Shown piece by piece: positions 8,636 to 18,986 of a stretch of DNA of 36,753 nucleotides. The position numbers and the translations under genes are program-made. The notes below the pieces were generated by a model, which searched no databases, was not told the DNA's origin, and saw only the letters and a program-made list of their open reading frames with translations. Each line of letters opens with the position of its first letter. Positions within the stretch are counted from its first letter, which is position 1. The stretch is from Sphingomonadales bacterium (GTDB lineage Bacteria > Pseudomonadota > Alphaproteobacteria > Sphingomonadales > Sphingomonadaceae): positions 1 to 36,753 of the forward strand of contig JAGWVC010000032.1 in assembly GCA_018971065.1 (NCBI GenBank), read 5' to 3'.

Positions 8636-8661
8636 CACTTTGACATGATCGTGTCAAAGTG
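8636..8661 (-). promoter_or_regulatory. Palindromic operator overlapping the marR promoter
   Basis: Arms CACTTTGACA (8636-8645) and TGTCAAAGTG (8652-8661) are perfect reverse complements around TGATCG, whose core GATC is itself palindromic. On the minus strand the distal arm contains a consensus TTGACA -35 hexamer (8657-8652); no good -10 is visible. Position and symmetry fit a MarR dimer site that would block the promoter of the downstream operon. Confidence 0.75.
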
Positions 8662-8672
8662 GATTTTGAGGT

Positions 8673-10082
8673 TCATTCCTTCGCGGGCTGCACCGGGTCG
8701 ATTTCACCGGGTTCCTCGCCGGCGACCGACAGCACCGCCGCCCAGGCATCGACATTCTGCTGAAGCTGCGCGGGATCGATCTTGTCGAGCGTGTCGTCGG
8801 GGGTGTGGTGCAGGTCGAAGTAGCGGGTGCCGTCCTGTGCCAGATCGATCACCGGCAGCTTCTGCGCCGCGATGATCGGTTCGATGTCGGTGCCGCCTTC
8901 GGTCTCGCCGTGCGTGGCAACGATGCCGAGCGGCGCGAGCGCGGCGGCGATGCGGTCAGTCATCGCCTTGTTGGCAGGGGCGGTGTTGAACACGACCTTC
9001 CAGACGCGATCGGCGCCGAAGTCCGATTCCATCGCGAGGGCGTGGGGTTCATTGGCGTGCGCTTTCGCATAAGCCGCGCCGCCGAAGCCGCCGCGTTCCT
9101 CGGCCCCGGCCCACAGCAGGCGCACGGTGCGCAATAACGGGCCCTTATGCGTGGCTTGCAGCGCGGCGGCGGTGATGATCGCGCAGCCGGCGCCGTCGTC
9201 GATCGCGCCGGTGGCGAGGTCCCACGAATCGAGGTGGCAGGCGGCGAGGATGGGCGGAAGCTTCGGGTTGCGGCCCGGGATTTCGGCGATGACGTTGCCC
9301 GATGGCTGGGTGCCGGTGAACCTGGGGGTCATCGTCAGGCTGACGGTCATCGGTTTGCCGCTGCGGGCGATGCGCGCGATCAGGTCGGCATCGGGGGCGG
9401 AGACGGCGCCGGCGGCCACAGGAGGTGTGCCGTCAGGCCAGTTGGTGACGCCGGTGTGCGGATCGCGGTTGTGGTCGGTGCCGATCGAGCGGATCAGCAC
9501 GGCGACGGCGCCCTTGCTGGCGGCGAGGGCGGGGCCTTGGCGGCGGGCGGCGCCGTAGGGGCCATAGCCCGAGCCGTCCTGGTTGGGCTTCATGGCGTTG
9601 TCGATGAAGGCGACCTTGCCTGTGAGCGCGCCGGCGGGGAGGGCTTTCAGGGCGGCGAAGCTATCGAGGTAGGCAAGGTCGGCGGTCAGGCCGGCGGCGG
9701 GGGTGCTGCCGGAGTTACCGAGCGCGGTGACGGCGAGCTTCTGCGGGGCGGGGGCGGTGAGGCTGGCGCTTTCCCCAATATTTTCAGGGCCGCGTTCCCA
9801 GCCGGGCATGGTGTAGGGTTCGATGCGGACGTTGGCGAGGCCGAGTGCCTTGAGCCGGGCGACGGCCCAATCGCGCGCGGCGGCTTCGCGCGGGGTGGCG
9901 GCGAGGCGCTGGCCGACTTCGGTGGTGAGGTCGGCGACGATGCGCCAGGCCATGCCTTTGCCGTCGGGGTCGGGGATGGCGGAGGCGGGTGCGGGCGCTG
10001 CTTTGGTCGGCTTTGCGGCGGCGGGGGTGGCGAGCGCGGCGGTGAGCGCCAGAAGGGCGGCTGCGGAAGTCTTGCGAGTCAT
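8673..10082 (-). CDS. M28-family metallopeptidase, exported
   Basis: 469 residues from ATG 10082; an in-frame TTG two codons earlier is less likely. Residues 1 to about 24 form a signal peptide ending ...ATPAAAK. The di-zinc M28 set is visible: HLDSWD with His283, AIDDG with Asp295/296, the AEE pair Glu328-Glu329, a later Asp in MESDFGADR, and HHTPDDTLD near the C-terminus. A PA-like insert lies between about residues 120 and 250. Expected to cleave peptides as an aminopeptidase or carboxypeptidase Q-like enzyme in the periplasm. It lies upstream of marR but before the operator, so it is probably transcribed separately. Confidence 0.9.
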   Translation of the reverse strand: MTRKTSAAALLALTAALATPAAAKPTKAAPAPASAIPDPDGKGMAWRIVADLTTEVGQRLAATPREAAARDWAVARLKALGLANVRIEPYTMPGWERGPENIGESASLTAPAPQKLAVTALGNSGSTPAAGLTADLAYLDSFAALKALPAGALTGKVAFIDNAMKPNQDGSGYGPYGAARRQGPALAASKGAVAVLIRSIGTDHNRDPHTGVTNWPDGTPPVAAGAVSAPDADLIARIARSGKPMTVSLTMTPRFTGTQPSGNVIAEIPGRNPKLPPILAACHLDSWDLATGAIDDGAGCAIITAAALQATHKGPLLRTVRLLWAGAEERGGFGGAAYAKAHANEPHALAMESDFGADRVWKVVFNTAPANKAMTDRIAAALAPLGIVATHGETEGGTDIEPIIAAQKLPVIDLAQDGTRYFDLHHTPDDTLDKIDPAQLQQNVDAWAAVLSVAGEEPGEIDPVQPAKE

Positions 10083-10212
10083 CGGCAAAGGCTACGCTTC
10101 CGCTGCGGGTGCGGCAAGCCGCGCCAAGTGCATCCTTGCCCCGTGCCGTCCTGCCCTGTAGAGGCGCGGGCCAAGACTTTCCCCTTATTGCCTGATCGAT
10201 AGAGGACCCACG

Positions 10213-11868
<1,656 letters not shown>

Positions 11869-11886
<18 letters not shown>

Positions 11887-11955
11887 CGCGCTGGGGCAAG
11901 AAGCTGACGTGTTGACACGCTGGGGCAAGAAGCGGCGGCGCTGACGCACCGGGGC
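11869..11955 (+). repeat. Three tandem 29-bp imperfect repeats across the ettA stop codon
   Basis: Units at 11869-11897, 11898-11926 and 11927-11955 all begin AAGAAGC and end GGGGC. Unit 1 encodes the C-terminal KKLTR and the stop of ettA. Because 29 is not a multiple of three, units 2 and 3 are not in the gene frame and lie after the stop. Units 1 and 2 differ at three bases; unit 3 is more diverged. Looks like slippage duplication of the gene end. Confidence 0.85.
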
Positions 11956-11994
11956 GGGGGCAGCCCCGCCCGCATTGCCGGGGCAGGATGCGAA

Positions 11995-12036
11995 ATCGGC
12001 GCCGCAAGCGGGAGCTTGCGGCGCCGATCTGCTTTT
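11995..12036 (+). terminator. Rho-independent terminator of ettA
   Basis: A perfect 15-bp stem (11995-12009 with 12014-12028) closed by the loop GGGA and followed by CTGCTTTTA. The T run is on the plus strand, so it serves ettA; the hairpin may also act for recA on the other strand. Confidence 0.85.
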
Positions 12037-12039
12037 ACC

Positions 12040-12068
12040 GAATGCGCTCCGGGGGCAGGAGCGCATTC
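12040..12068 (-). terminator. Second hairpin between ettA and recA
   Basis: An 11-bp perfect stem, GAATGCGCTCC paired with GGAGCGCATTC, with a 7-base loop. It begins 9 bases beyond the recA stop codon on the minus strand. There is no T run directly after the stem, so it may work with the adjacent terminator rather than alone. Confidence 0.55.
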
Positions 12069-12076
12069 CTTGGGGA

Positions 12077-13147
<1,071 letters not shown>

Positions 13148-13227
13148 GTTGCGTCCCCTTTGTCCAAGTGCGTCCAAGTCCATGACCGGAAGGCCAATGG
13201 CGGCTTTGTATCGCCTTTGTTCTTATG

Positions 13228-13242
13228 GAACAAGTTGGGAAC
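13228..13242 (-). promoter_or_regulatory. SOS (LexA) box upstream of recA
   Basis: Plus strand GAACAAGTTGGGAAC, i.e. GTTC-N7-GTTC read in the recA direction, matching the known alphaproteobacterial LexA direct-repeat site. It lies 81 bases before ATG 13147. A further GTTC at 13219-13222 makes a local inverted repeat with the first GAAC. Implies LexA-controlled damage induction of recA. Confidence 0.85.
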
Positions 13243-13352
13243 GATAAATTTTCTATATTGGCATAATGTCGTAAAAACAGTTGCTTATCAAGAGAACGGG
13301 TGGTGAACGGGCTGGGAACAAAGCGGCCTGTTCGGCGGGGAGTATGCCGCCG

Positions 13353-13380
13353 GACGAATCAGGATATCCCCCGATTCGTC
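13353..13380 (-). terminator. Hairpin just downstream of cckA
   Basis: GACGAATC (13353-13360) and GATTCGTC (13373-13380) pair perfectly across a 12-base loop containing GGATATCC, itself a palindrome. It starts 5 bases past the cckA stop on the minus strand. No T run, so termination is inferred from position only. Confidence 0.45.
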
Positions 13381-13384
13381 GTTG

Positions 13385-15940
13385 CTATTTCGCGGCCGCC
13401 AGCACGCCCGCCACCTTGTCGCAGATCTGCTGGACCGAGAACGGCTTGCCGAGGAACTGTGCGTCCTCGACGTCGATCTCGCGGCGGAGTTGTTCCTCGG
13501 CGTGGCCGGACATGAACAGCACCGGCAGGGCGGGTTCGCGCAGGCGCATGGCGCGGACCATTGCCGGGCCATCCATGCCGGGCATCACCACGTCGCTGAC
13601 GACGAGGTCGAACAGACCCTGGCCGCTTTCCAGCCGTTCCGCCAGGCGGTCGAGCCCATCCTCGCCGTCGCGGGCCAGGGTGACGGTGTAGCCGGCGCGG
13701 ACCAGCGCGCGTTCGGCGACCATGCGCACCGAATCCTCGTCCTCGACCAGCAGGATGGCGCCGCCGCCGGCCCAGTTGCTGGGGGCTTCCGCCGGCTTGC
13801 GCGCCGGGGTTTGCACCGGTTCGCCGGGGGCGGGCTGGTGGACCGGCAGGTAGATGCTGAAGCGGGCGCCGCGTTCGGCCTTGTCGGTCGCGCCCTTTGG
13901 CTTGCCGGCTATGTTGTCGGCGAAGATGAAGCCACCCGACTGCTTGACGATGCCGTAGACGGTGGACAGGCCGAGGCCGGTGCCCTTGCCCATTTCCTTG
14001 GTGGTGTAGAACGGCTCGAAAATCTTGGGCAGCACATCCTCGGGGATGCCGCCGCCGGTGTCCTCGACCAGCAGCGCGGTGTAATCGGCGATAGGCAGGA
14101 TGTCGCTGCGCATGGCGCGGACGTCGGCGGCGGTGATGCGCCGGGTGGCGATGACGACGCGGCCGCCGCCGTCGCCTTTCAGGCCGGGCTTCTGGCCCTG
14201 ATCCTGCCCATGCTCCTGAATCGCGTCGCGGGCGTTGACCGCCAGGTTGACGATGACCTGTTCGAGCTGGGTCGGGTCGGCGCGGATGGCGCCGAGGTCG
14301 CGGTCGTGCGTGACTTCGAGGCTGATCTTCTCGCCAATCAGGCGCTTCAGCATCTGCGAGACTTCGGAGACGACGTCGGGCAGTTGCAGCACTTCGGGGC
14401 GCAGGGTCTGCTGGCGCGAGAAGGCCAGCAGGTGCCGGGTCAGCGAGGCGGCGCGGTTGGAACTGGCGCGGATCTGCTGGATGTCGTCATAGTCGCTGTC
14501 GCCGGGCATGTGGCGCAGCATCATCAGGTCGCAGGTGCCGATGATGGCGGTGAGCACGTTGTTGAAATCGTGCGCGACGCCACCGGCAAGCTGGCCGACC
14601 GCCTGCATCTTCGTGGCCTGCGCAACCTGGCGCTTGAGGCGGGTTTCCTCGCTGGTGTCGGCCAGGCTGAGCAGCACCGCAGCCTCGCCGAGGCCGCGCA
14701 CGCCGGCGAGGCTGAGCGAGATCGGCTCGTCGGGCTGGCCGATCAGCCGCACCGCGATGTCGCCGGCGCTGGCCGAGCCCTGGGCGAAGCGGCGGACCGC
14801 GTCGGACAGCGCGGCCTTGTCCTCGCGCACGACGAGGTCGGTGGGGTACGTGGGCGCCGGCTGGCCGTCGCGGCCGGCGGCGCGCATGAACGCGGCGTTG
14901 GCGAACAGCAGGCGGCCGTCGCGATCGGCCATCGCCAGACCCAGCGGCAGTTGCGCGAGCAGGCCTTCAAGGTGCGGGGCTGCCGACGCGGTGACGGCAT
15001 CGCCGCCGAGGCCGACGCCGCTGTCCGCCAGGACCATCAGCGAGGGGGTGGTGGCGGGATCGTGCGCGCCCGGCGCGTCGGGATCGCCGAGCGGGATGTG
15101 GAACAGCGTGAGCGGGCTGCCGCGCTGGACGTCGTGCGCCCAGTAGAGCCGGTCCTGATCGTCCTGGGCGAGCAGGCCGACGAAATCGCGATGCGCGGCG
15201 GCGGCCAGCGGATCGCCCAGCGCGCGTTCGGCAAAGCCGACGCTGGCGGCGCGGATGCGGCCGTCGGGATCGACGATCGCGGCGCTGAGCCCGGCGGCGG
15301 CGAGTGCGCGGCCCATCTTGCCGTCAAGCTGGGTCACAAGGTCGGCGATGGGGTCGCGATCGGCCAGCGGCAGCAGGCGCCAGACCAGGAAATCCTCGGC
15401 CCGGCCGGCGCGCTGGACTTCACCGTGCCAGCGACCGGGCACGCTGGCGGCCTGGGCGACCGCCTGTTCGCGGGTGCCACGCTCGATCCTGTCGATCACG
15501 GCCTTGCCGTCGCGCCAGGCATCGCGACCGGCGCGGGCAAGGCGTTCGGCGGAGCCGGGTTCGATGCCCATGCCGAGCGCGGGCGGGGCGCGATCGACCC
15601 CGAACCACGATTCGAACAGGCGGTTGGCGCAGACCAGGCGGCCGGCGCGATCGGTGACGGCGACGGCGCAATCGGGGTGGTCGATGGCGGCGACGGTGAC
15701 TGACCAGTCCGGCTCGGCAAAGGTGTCGGCATCCTCGCGGCGGTGCAGCGTCGGCAGCAGCCGCATGGCGCCCAGCAGCAGGAGCGCGCCGGCGGCAAAC
15801 CCGGCGACAACCAGCGGCTGGTGCGAGGCCAGCCAGACGATGCCGAGGCTGAGCACGAGGCCGAAACCCAGCGCCGCCTTGTCGAGCAGGGCCGGGCCGG
15901 ACGCGCCGGCTTCTGTCGGAGTCTGGCCGGCCAGGCTCAT
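13385..15940 (-). CDS. cckA: Hybrid sensor histidine kinase CckA
   Basis: 851 residues from ATG 15940. Two membrane spans at about 23-39 and 43-62, then PAS-like segments (CAVAVTDRAGRLVCAN; GLAMADRDGRLLFAN), a HisKA domain with phospho-acceptor His457 in GGVAHDFNNVLTAI, an HATPase domain (NLAVNARDAI, EDTGGGIPEDV, GTGLGLSTVYGIVKQSGGFI) and a C-terminal receiver with Asp783 in SDVVMPG. The last two stretches are hallmarks of CckA, which sends phosphate through ChpT to CtrA and CpdR in the alphaproteobacterial cell cycle. It begins 4 bases after the DUF2062 stop. Confidence 0.93.
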   Translation of the reverse strand: MSLAGQTPTEAGASGPALLDKAALGFGLVLSLGIVWLASHQPLVVAGFAAGALLLLGAMRLLPTLHRREDADTFAEPDWSVTVAAIDHPDCAVAVTDRAGRLVCANRLFESWFGVDRAPPALGMGIEPGSAERLARAGRDAWRDGKAVIDRIERGTREQAVAQAASVPGRWHGEVQRAGRAEDFLVWRLLPLADRDPIADLVTQLDGKMGRALAAAGLSAAIVDPDGRIRAASVGFAERALGDPLAAAAHRDFVGLLAQDDQDRLYWAHDVQRGSPLTLFHIPLGDPDAPGAHDPATTPSLMVLADSGVGLGGDAVTASAAPHLEGLLAQLPLGLAMADRDGRLLFANAAFMRAAGRDGQPAPTYPTDLVVREDKAALSDAVRRFAQGSASAGDIAVRLIGQPDEPISLSLAGVRGLGEAAVLLSLADTSEETRLKRQVAQATKMQAVGQLAGGVAHDFNNVLTAIIGTCDLMMLRHMPGDSDYDDIQQIRASSNRAASLTRHLLAFSRQQTLRPEVLQLPDVVSEVSQMLKRLIGEKISLEVTHDRDLGAIRADPTQLEQVIVNLAVNARDAIQEHGQDQGQKPGLKGDGGGRVVIATRRITAADVRAMRSDILPIADYTALLVEDTGGGIPEDVLPKIFEPFYTTKEMGKGTGLGLSTVYGIVKQSGGFIFADNIAGKPKGATDKAERGARFSIYLPVHQPAPGEPVQTPARKPAEAPSNWAGGGAILLVEDEDSVRMVAERALVRAGYTVTLARDGEDGLDRLAERLESGQGLFDLVVSDVVMPGMDGPAMVRAMRLREPALPVLFMSGHAEEQLRREIDVEDAQFLGKPFSVQQICDKVAGVLAAAK

Positions 15941-15944
15941 CCGG

Positions 15945-16517
15945 TCAGGCGCCCGCGGTCGCAGGCTTGCGGCGGCCTTGCGCGCTGGCCAGGCGCGCGC
16001 GTCGTTGCCGGGCGACGCGGGCGCGCCAGAACATCGCGGCCACGAGATAGCCGATCGACGCCAGCACCGTGGCTTCGACGAAGAGGCCGAACGCGGTGGC
16101 AATGCCGGCGCCGGTGAGCCGGGTGAGCAGGTGATCCGACCCGGTGGCGTGCATGGCGTTGGTGATCGGCTGGACTTTGGTGACGGCATCGATGCGCAGC
16201 AGGAAACCGCCGATCTTGTAGGCGGCGGGCCACATCAGCACCCAGGTTACCGGGTTCGATATCCAGGTGGAGCCGATCGCGACCGGGACGTTGGCGCGCA
16301 CCGCCACCGCCATGAACGCGGCGATGACGCTGTGCGCGAACGGGATGAGCACGCCGACGAAGATGCCGAGCGCGATGGCGCGGGGCACCGAGCGGCGATT
16401 GAAGCGCCACAGGTCGGGGCGCAGCACGCGGTGCGCGAACGGGCGAACCCAGCGGTTGCGTTCCAGCCCGTCGCGCGTGGGAAAATGGGTGCGGGCCCAG
16501 TTGGCCAGCGAGATCAT
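15945..16517 (-). CDS. DUF2062 domain membrane protein
   Basis: 190 residues from ATG 16517. The core RRSVPRAIALGIFVGVLIPFAHSVIAAFMAV and IGSTWISNPVTWVLMWPAAYKIGGFLL matches DUF2062, a small inner-membrane family of unknown role. Three to four hydrophobic spans; basic C-terminus. An alternative GTG start at 16544 would overlap the smpB stop (GTGA) and add 9 residues. Lies between smpB and cckA in one transcription direction, an order I recall from sphingomonads. Confidence 0.85.
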   Translation of the reverse strand: MISLANWARTHFPTRDGLERNRWVRPFAHRVLRPDLWRFNRRSVPRAIALGIFVGVLIPFAHSVIAAFMAVAVRANVPVAIGSTWISNPVTWVLMWPAAYKIGGFLLRIDAVTKVQPITNAMHATGSDHLLTRLTGAGIATAFGLFVEATVLASIGYLVAAMFWRARVARQRRARLASAQGRRKPATAGA

Positions 16518-16540
16518 GCGGGGCGGGCGTTCCGGGCCGG

Positions 16541-17023
16541 TCACTTGTATTCCCGCATGATTCGGGCCTGATCGCGCTTCCATTCGCGATCCTTGGTGGT
16601 GGCGCGCTTGTCGGCGTCGTTCTTGCCCTTGGCGAGCGCCAGCTCGACCTTGGCGCGGCCACGGCCGTTGAAGTAGATCGACAGCGGCACCAGGGTCATG
16701 CCCTTGCGTTCCACCGCGCCGGTCAGCTTGGCGATCTGGCGCTCGTGCAGCAGCAGCTTGCGCGGGCGTTTCGGCTCATGGTTGAAGCGGTTGCCGTGGC
16801 TGAATTCGGGGACGTTGGCGTTGACCAGCCAGACTTCGCCGCCCTTCACCTCGGCGTAGGATTCGGCGATCGAGCCTTCGCCGAAGCGCAGGCTTTTCAC
16901 TTCGGTGCCGGTCAGGCAGATGCCGGCCTCGAACTTGTCCTCGATGAAATAGTCGAAGCGCGCGCGCCGGTTCTCGGCGACGGTCTTCTGTTTGTCGAAC
17001 GCGGTGGGGGTGGGACGGGCCAT
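16541..17023 (-). CDS. smpB: SsrA-binding protein SmpB
   Basis: 160 residues, normal length. Recognisable from [31 protein letters not shown], the [19 protein letters not shown] strand region, LLLHERQI, and the lysine/arginine-rich tail [23 protein letters not shown], which enters the decoding centre. It binds tmRNA for trans-translation. The stop codon may overlap a GTG start of the DUF2062 gene. Confidence 0.97.
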   Translation of the reverse strand: MARPTPTAFDKQKTVAENRRARFDYFIEDKFEAGICLTGTEVKSLRFGEGSIAESYAEVKGGEVWLVNANVPEFSHGNRFNHEPKRPRKLLLHERQIAKLTGAVERKGMTLVPLSIYFNGRGRAKVELALAKGKNDADKRATTKDREWKRDQARIMREYK

Positions 17024-17115
17024 GATGCTGCGTCATGTAGGGCGCAGAACGGCTTAGCGGAAGAGTCTTGCCGGAAACTTGCGGCATGAATGTGCAAGAA
17101 TTCCGGTGAAATACC

Positions 17116-18051
17116 TCAATCCGGGTAAACGGTGGGCGCGGTCATCTTCGTGCCGAGCGGGGGATAGCCGGGGACATCGTTGCCGGTGAACCAGATCAGG
17201 CGGCCCTGGGCCTGGGCGGGGGCGATGGCGAAGCGGTCGGCAACGTCGCCGATCAGCGTGAAGCCGCGTGCCAGCAGGTGAGCGTGAGCGGCGGCGGCAT
17301 CGCGGACGCGGAAGGTGATGGCACAGATGCCCTGGATGTTCGCCAGGTGTTGCGCCAGCGGCGAATCGGGGTCGCGCGGGGTGAGGGCCTCGATCACGGT
17401 GTCGCCGAGGTCGAACGCGGCGCAATCGGCGTTGTCGGCCGGCACGAAGCGCTGGCCGAGCGCGGGCATTTCCAGCCGCTCGGCGAACAGCGCGTGGGCT
17501 TCGGCCAGCGAGGGCGCGGACAGGCCGATGGCTTGCAGGCCGATGATGCCGAGCGGGTGGTCGGTGGCCCAGCGGCCGGGGTTCCAGCCGGGCTTGAGGC
17601 GCGGATCGTTCGGCAGCTCGCCGGTCATGATCTCGACCCGCATCCCCATGACCTGCCAGCGGGCGAGCAGGAAGTAGTGGCTTTCCATGCCGGGGTCGTA
17701 GTGGAGCTTGAAGCCCTTGGCGCGGAACCACTTGTCGGCTTTCGCAAGGTCCGCGACGCGCAGCGAGACGCCGAGCCAGCGGTTTTCGCCGGCGGAGCGA
17801 CGCAGCATCTGGCCGATGGGGGATTCGGGATCGGCACCGCGTCCTGCGGCGGCGATGGGGATCAGCATGGTGTCGCCGATCATCATCAGCCGTTCCTCGC
17901 GGTCCAGCCCCATTGCCTCGGTTTCGGGCGTGACCAGCATCTCGTAGGCGGTCTCGGCGCCGAACAGGTCGATGAAGAACGCGTCGCAGGCGGGGCGCAG
18001 GGCGTTGTCGGCGAGGGCCCAACTGAGGTGGGCGAGGGGGAGGGCGGGCAT
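17116..18051 (-). CDS. VOC family protein (glyoxalase/dioxygenase fold)
   Basis: 311 residues from ATG 18051 with GGAGAG about 10 bases upstream; the frame opens further upstream but through a repeat region. Two tandem vicinal-oxygen-chelate modules: LGVSLRVADLAKADKWFRAKGFKLHYD near residue 105 and ICAITFRVRDAAAAHAHLLARGF near residue 250. Such proteins bind a metal and act as lyases, isomerases or extradiol dioxygenases; substrate not determinable. Stands alone between smpB and a repeat-rich region. Confidence 0.82.
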   Translation of the reverse strand: MPALPLAHLSWALADNALRPACDAFFIDLFGAETAYEMLVTPETEAMGLDREERLMMIGDTMLIPIAAAGRGADPESPIGQMLRRSAGENRWLGVSLRVADLAKADKWFRAKGFKLHYDPGMESHYFLLARWQVMGMRVEIMTGELPNDPRLKPGWNPGRWATDHPLGIIGLQAIGLSAPSLAEAHALFAERLEMPALGQRFVPADNADCAAFDLGDTVIEALTPRDPDSPLAQHLANIQGICAITFRVRDAAAAHAHLLARGFTLIGDVADRFAIAPAQAQGRLIWFTGNDVPGYPPLGTKMTAPTVYPD

Positions 18052-18093
18052 GGCGGGGTCTCTCCGGGGTTCTGGTTTGCCCCGGACGCTGAC

Positions 18094-18163
18094 GCGATTG
18101 AAGGTGGAAGGAAAGGGAAATGCGAGGGGGTTACCCCCTCGCGCTCCCAAAACCTTGGCGGCG
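18094..18163 (+). repeat. Palindromic dispersed element, copy 1
   Basis: About 70 bases: left flank AGGTGGAAGGAAAGGGAAA, a perfect 9-bp hairpin at 18122-18142 (GCGAGGGGG, loop TTA, CCCCCTCGC), and right flank CCCAAAACCTTGGCGGCG. The same flanks occur inverted at 18987-19056 around a different but equally perfect stem. Lies upstream of the VOC gene. Confidence 0.75.
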
Positions 18164-18284
18164 ATGTGCGAGACCGATGTGGTGGTGCTGTGGATCAGTG
18201 CCGCAGGCTATATGGCCGCTTCGCGGCGGCCTTGGATTTGGTAGCGCTATGGGCAAACTGCTGCGAACTTGAGGAGAGCGGACA

Positions 18285-18674
18285 TCAGTGTGCAGCGTCT
18301 GGAACAATCCACGCGACCGGAATGTCTGGGAAGTGCCCCCAGTGGGTCCATGCGGCTTTGGCTTGATTACTGGGCCGCGATGCAAGTCCCCATCGCGGTG
18401 GATCGGGCCACCCGAACCAAACGTTGTCGATGAGAAGCAGATCCTCAGCATCGTGTGTTGCGTGGAACGCAACGTCAACAGAGGCTAACCACTCCTTGGT
18501 GCAGCCACATACACCGCGTTCTGGAAAGGCGTTCCAAGGGACCGGCTGCCAGCAAATTGGCTTGTGCGCGCGCTGGTGAAAACCCAACTCTTGCTTGTTA
18601 GCGGTTTGGGTATCCATGGGCCAAGGGGACGGCTCCCATTCCGGGTTAATTTCGTCGCGCCGATAGATGCTCAT
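18285..18674 (-). CDS. Orphan hypothetical protein with foreign codon use
   Basis: 129 residues from ATG 18674, no clear Shine-Dalgarno. Not recognised. Tryptophan-rich (11 Trp), with WEPSPWPMD, ICWQPVPWNAFPE, CGCTKEW, NVWFGWPDPPRWG and WTHWGHFPDIPVAW; no signal peptide or membrane span. Third codon positions are mixed (many A/T), unlike the near-uniform G/C of neighbours, which argues both for real coding and for recent transfer. It sits between two inverted palindromic elements (18094-18163 and 18987-19056). Function unknown. Confidence 0.6.
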   Translation of the reverse strand: MSIYRRDEINPEWEPSPWPMDTQTANKQELGFHQRAHKPICWQPVPWNAFPERGVCGCTKEWLASVDVAFHATHDAEDLLLIDNVWFGWPDPPRWGLASRPSNQAKAAWTHWGHFPDIPVAWIVPDAAH

Positions 18675-18756
18675 CTAGCAATACTAGCAAGTGCAAGGCC
18701 ATCCGCAATTGTCACATCCGGTATGACTGCAATTCCCGTCAACGGCACCGAAGCAG

Positions 18757-18783
18757 CCCTTCGACAAGCTCAAGGCGGACGGG
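18757..18783 (+). repeat. 27-bp dispersed repeat, copy A
   Basis: CCCTTCGACAAGCTCAAGG then CGGACGGG. Two more near-identical copies lie at 25490 and 28081 in the same orientation, all between genes. Confidence 0.8.
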
Positions 18784-18876
18784 TGGGGCGGGCAGTATGG
18801 GGACAGGGGAACGGATTAGCGCGGGAGCAAGAGGGATCGCTTCTCGATCGCGGGTGCGAGGCGCGTCCTTGAGCAT

Positions 18877-18970
18877 CTCACGCGAAGCCGCGAAGGCGCC
18901 AAGGATGGGGTGCAGGCCCCTTGCAAGGCACTTTCAAGAAATCTTTTGCGGCTTCGCGGCTTTGCGTGAG
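18877..18970. repeat. 94-bp hyphenated palindrome
   Basis: Left arm 18877-18904 and right arm 18943-18970 are inverted copies; the outer 19 bases (from CTCACGCGAAGCC) differ at one position. The arms share the TCACGC...AG.CGCGAAG pattern with the inverted repeats framing the GxxExxY gene at 21803-22359, so it may be a gene-less relative of that element (inference). Confidence 0.7.
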
Positions 18971-18986
18971 AATTGAACCTGCTCGA

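Larger units (their letters stand above)
18675..18986. other. Non-coding repeat-rich interval
   Basis: No convincing gene here. The first part (to about 18740) is AT-richer, like the orphan gene beside it. The rest holds one copy of a 27-base dispersed repeat (18757-18783) and a 94-base hyphenated palindrome (18877-18970). The interval ends at the inverted element adjoining the ornithine decarboxylase stop. Confidence 0.7.

Noticed and set aside
13148..13183. Longer RecA from ATG 13183
   Set aside because: Adds 12 residues not typical of RecA, while ATG 13147 has the better ribosome site.
13382..15703. 773-codon open frame opposite cckA
   Set aside because: Shadow of cckA; the repetitive Gln/Ala/Gly/Asp composition is typical of antisense frames here.
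17024..17115. tmRNA or another RNA gene beside smpB
   Set aside because: The 92-base gap is too short for ssrA and shows only an imperfect hairpin.
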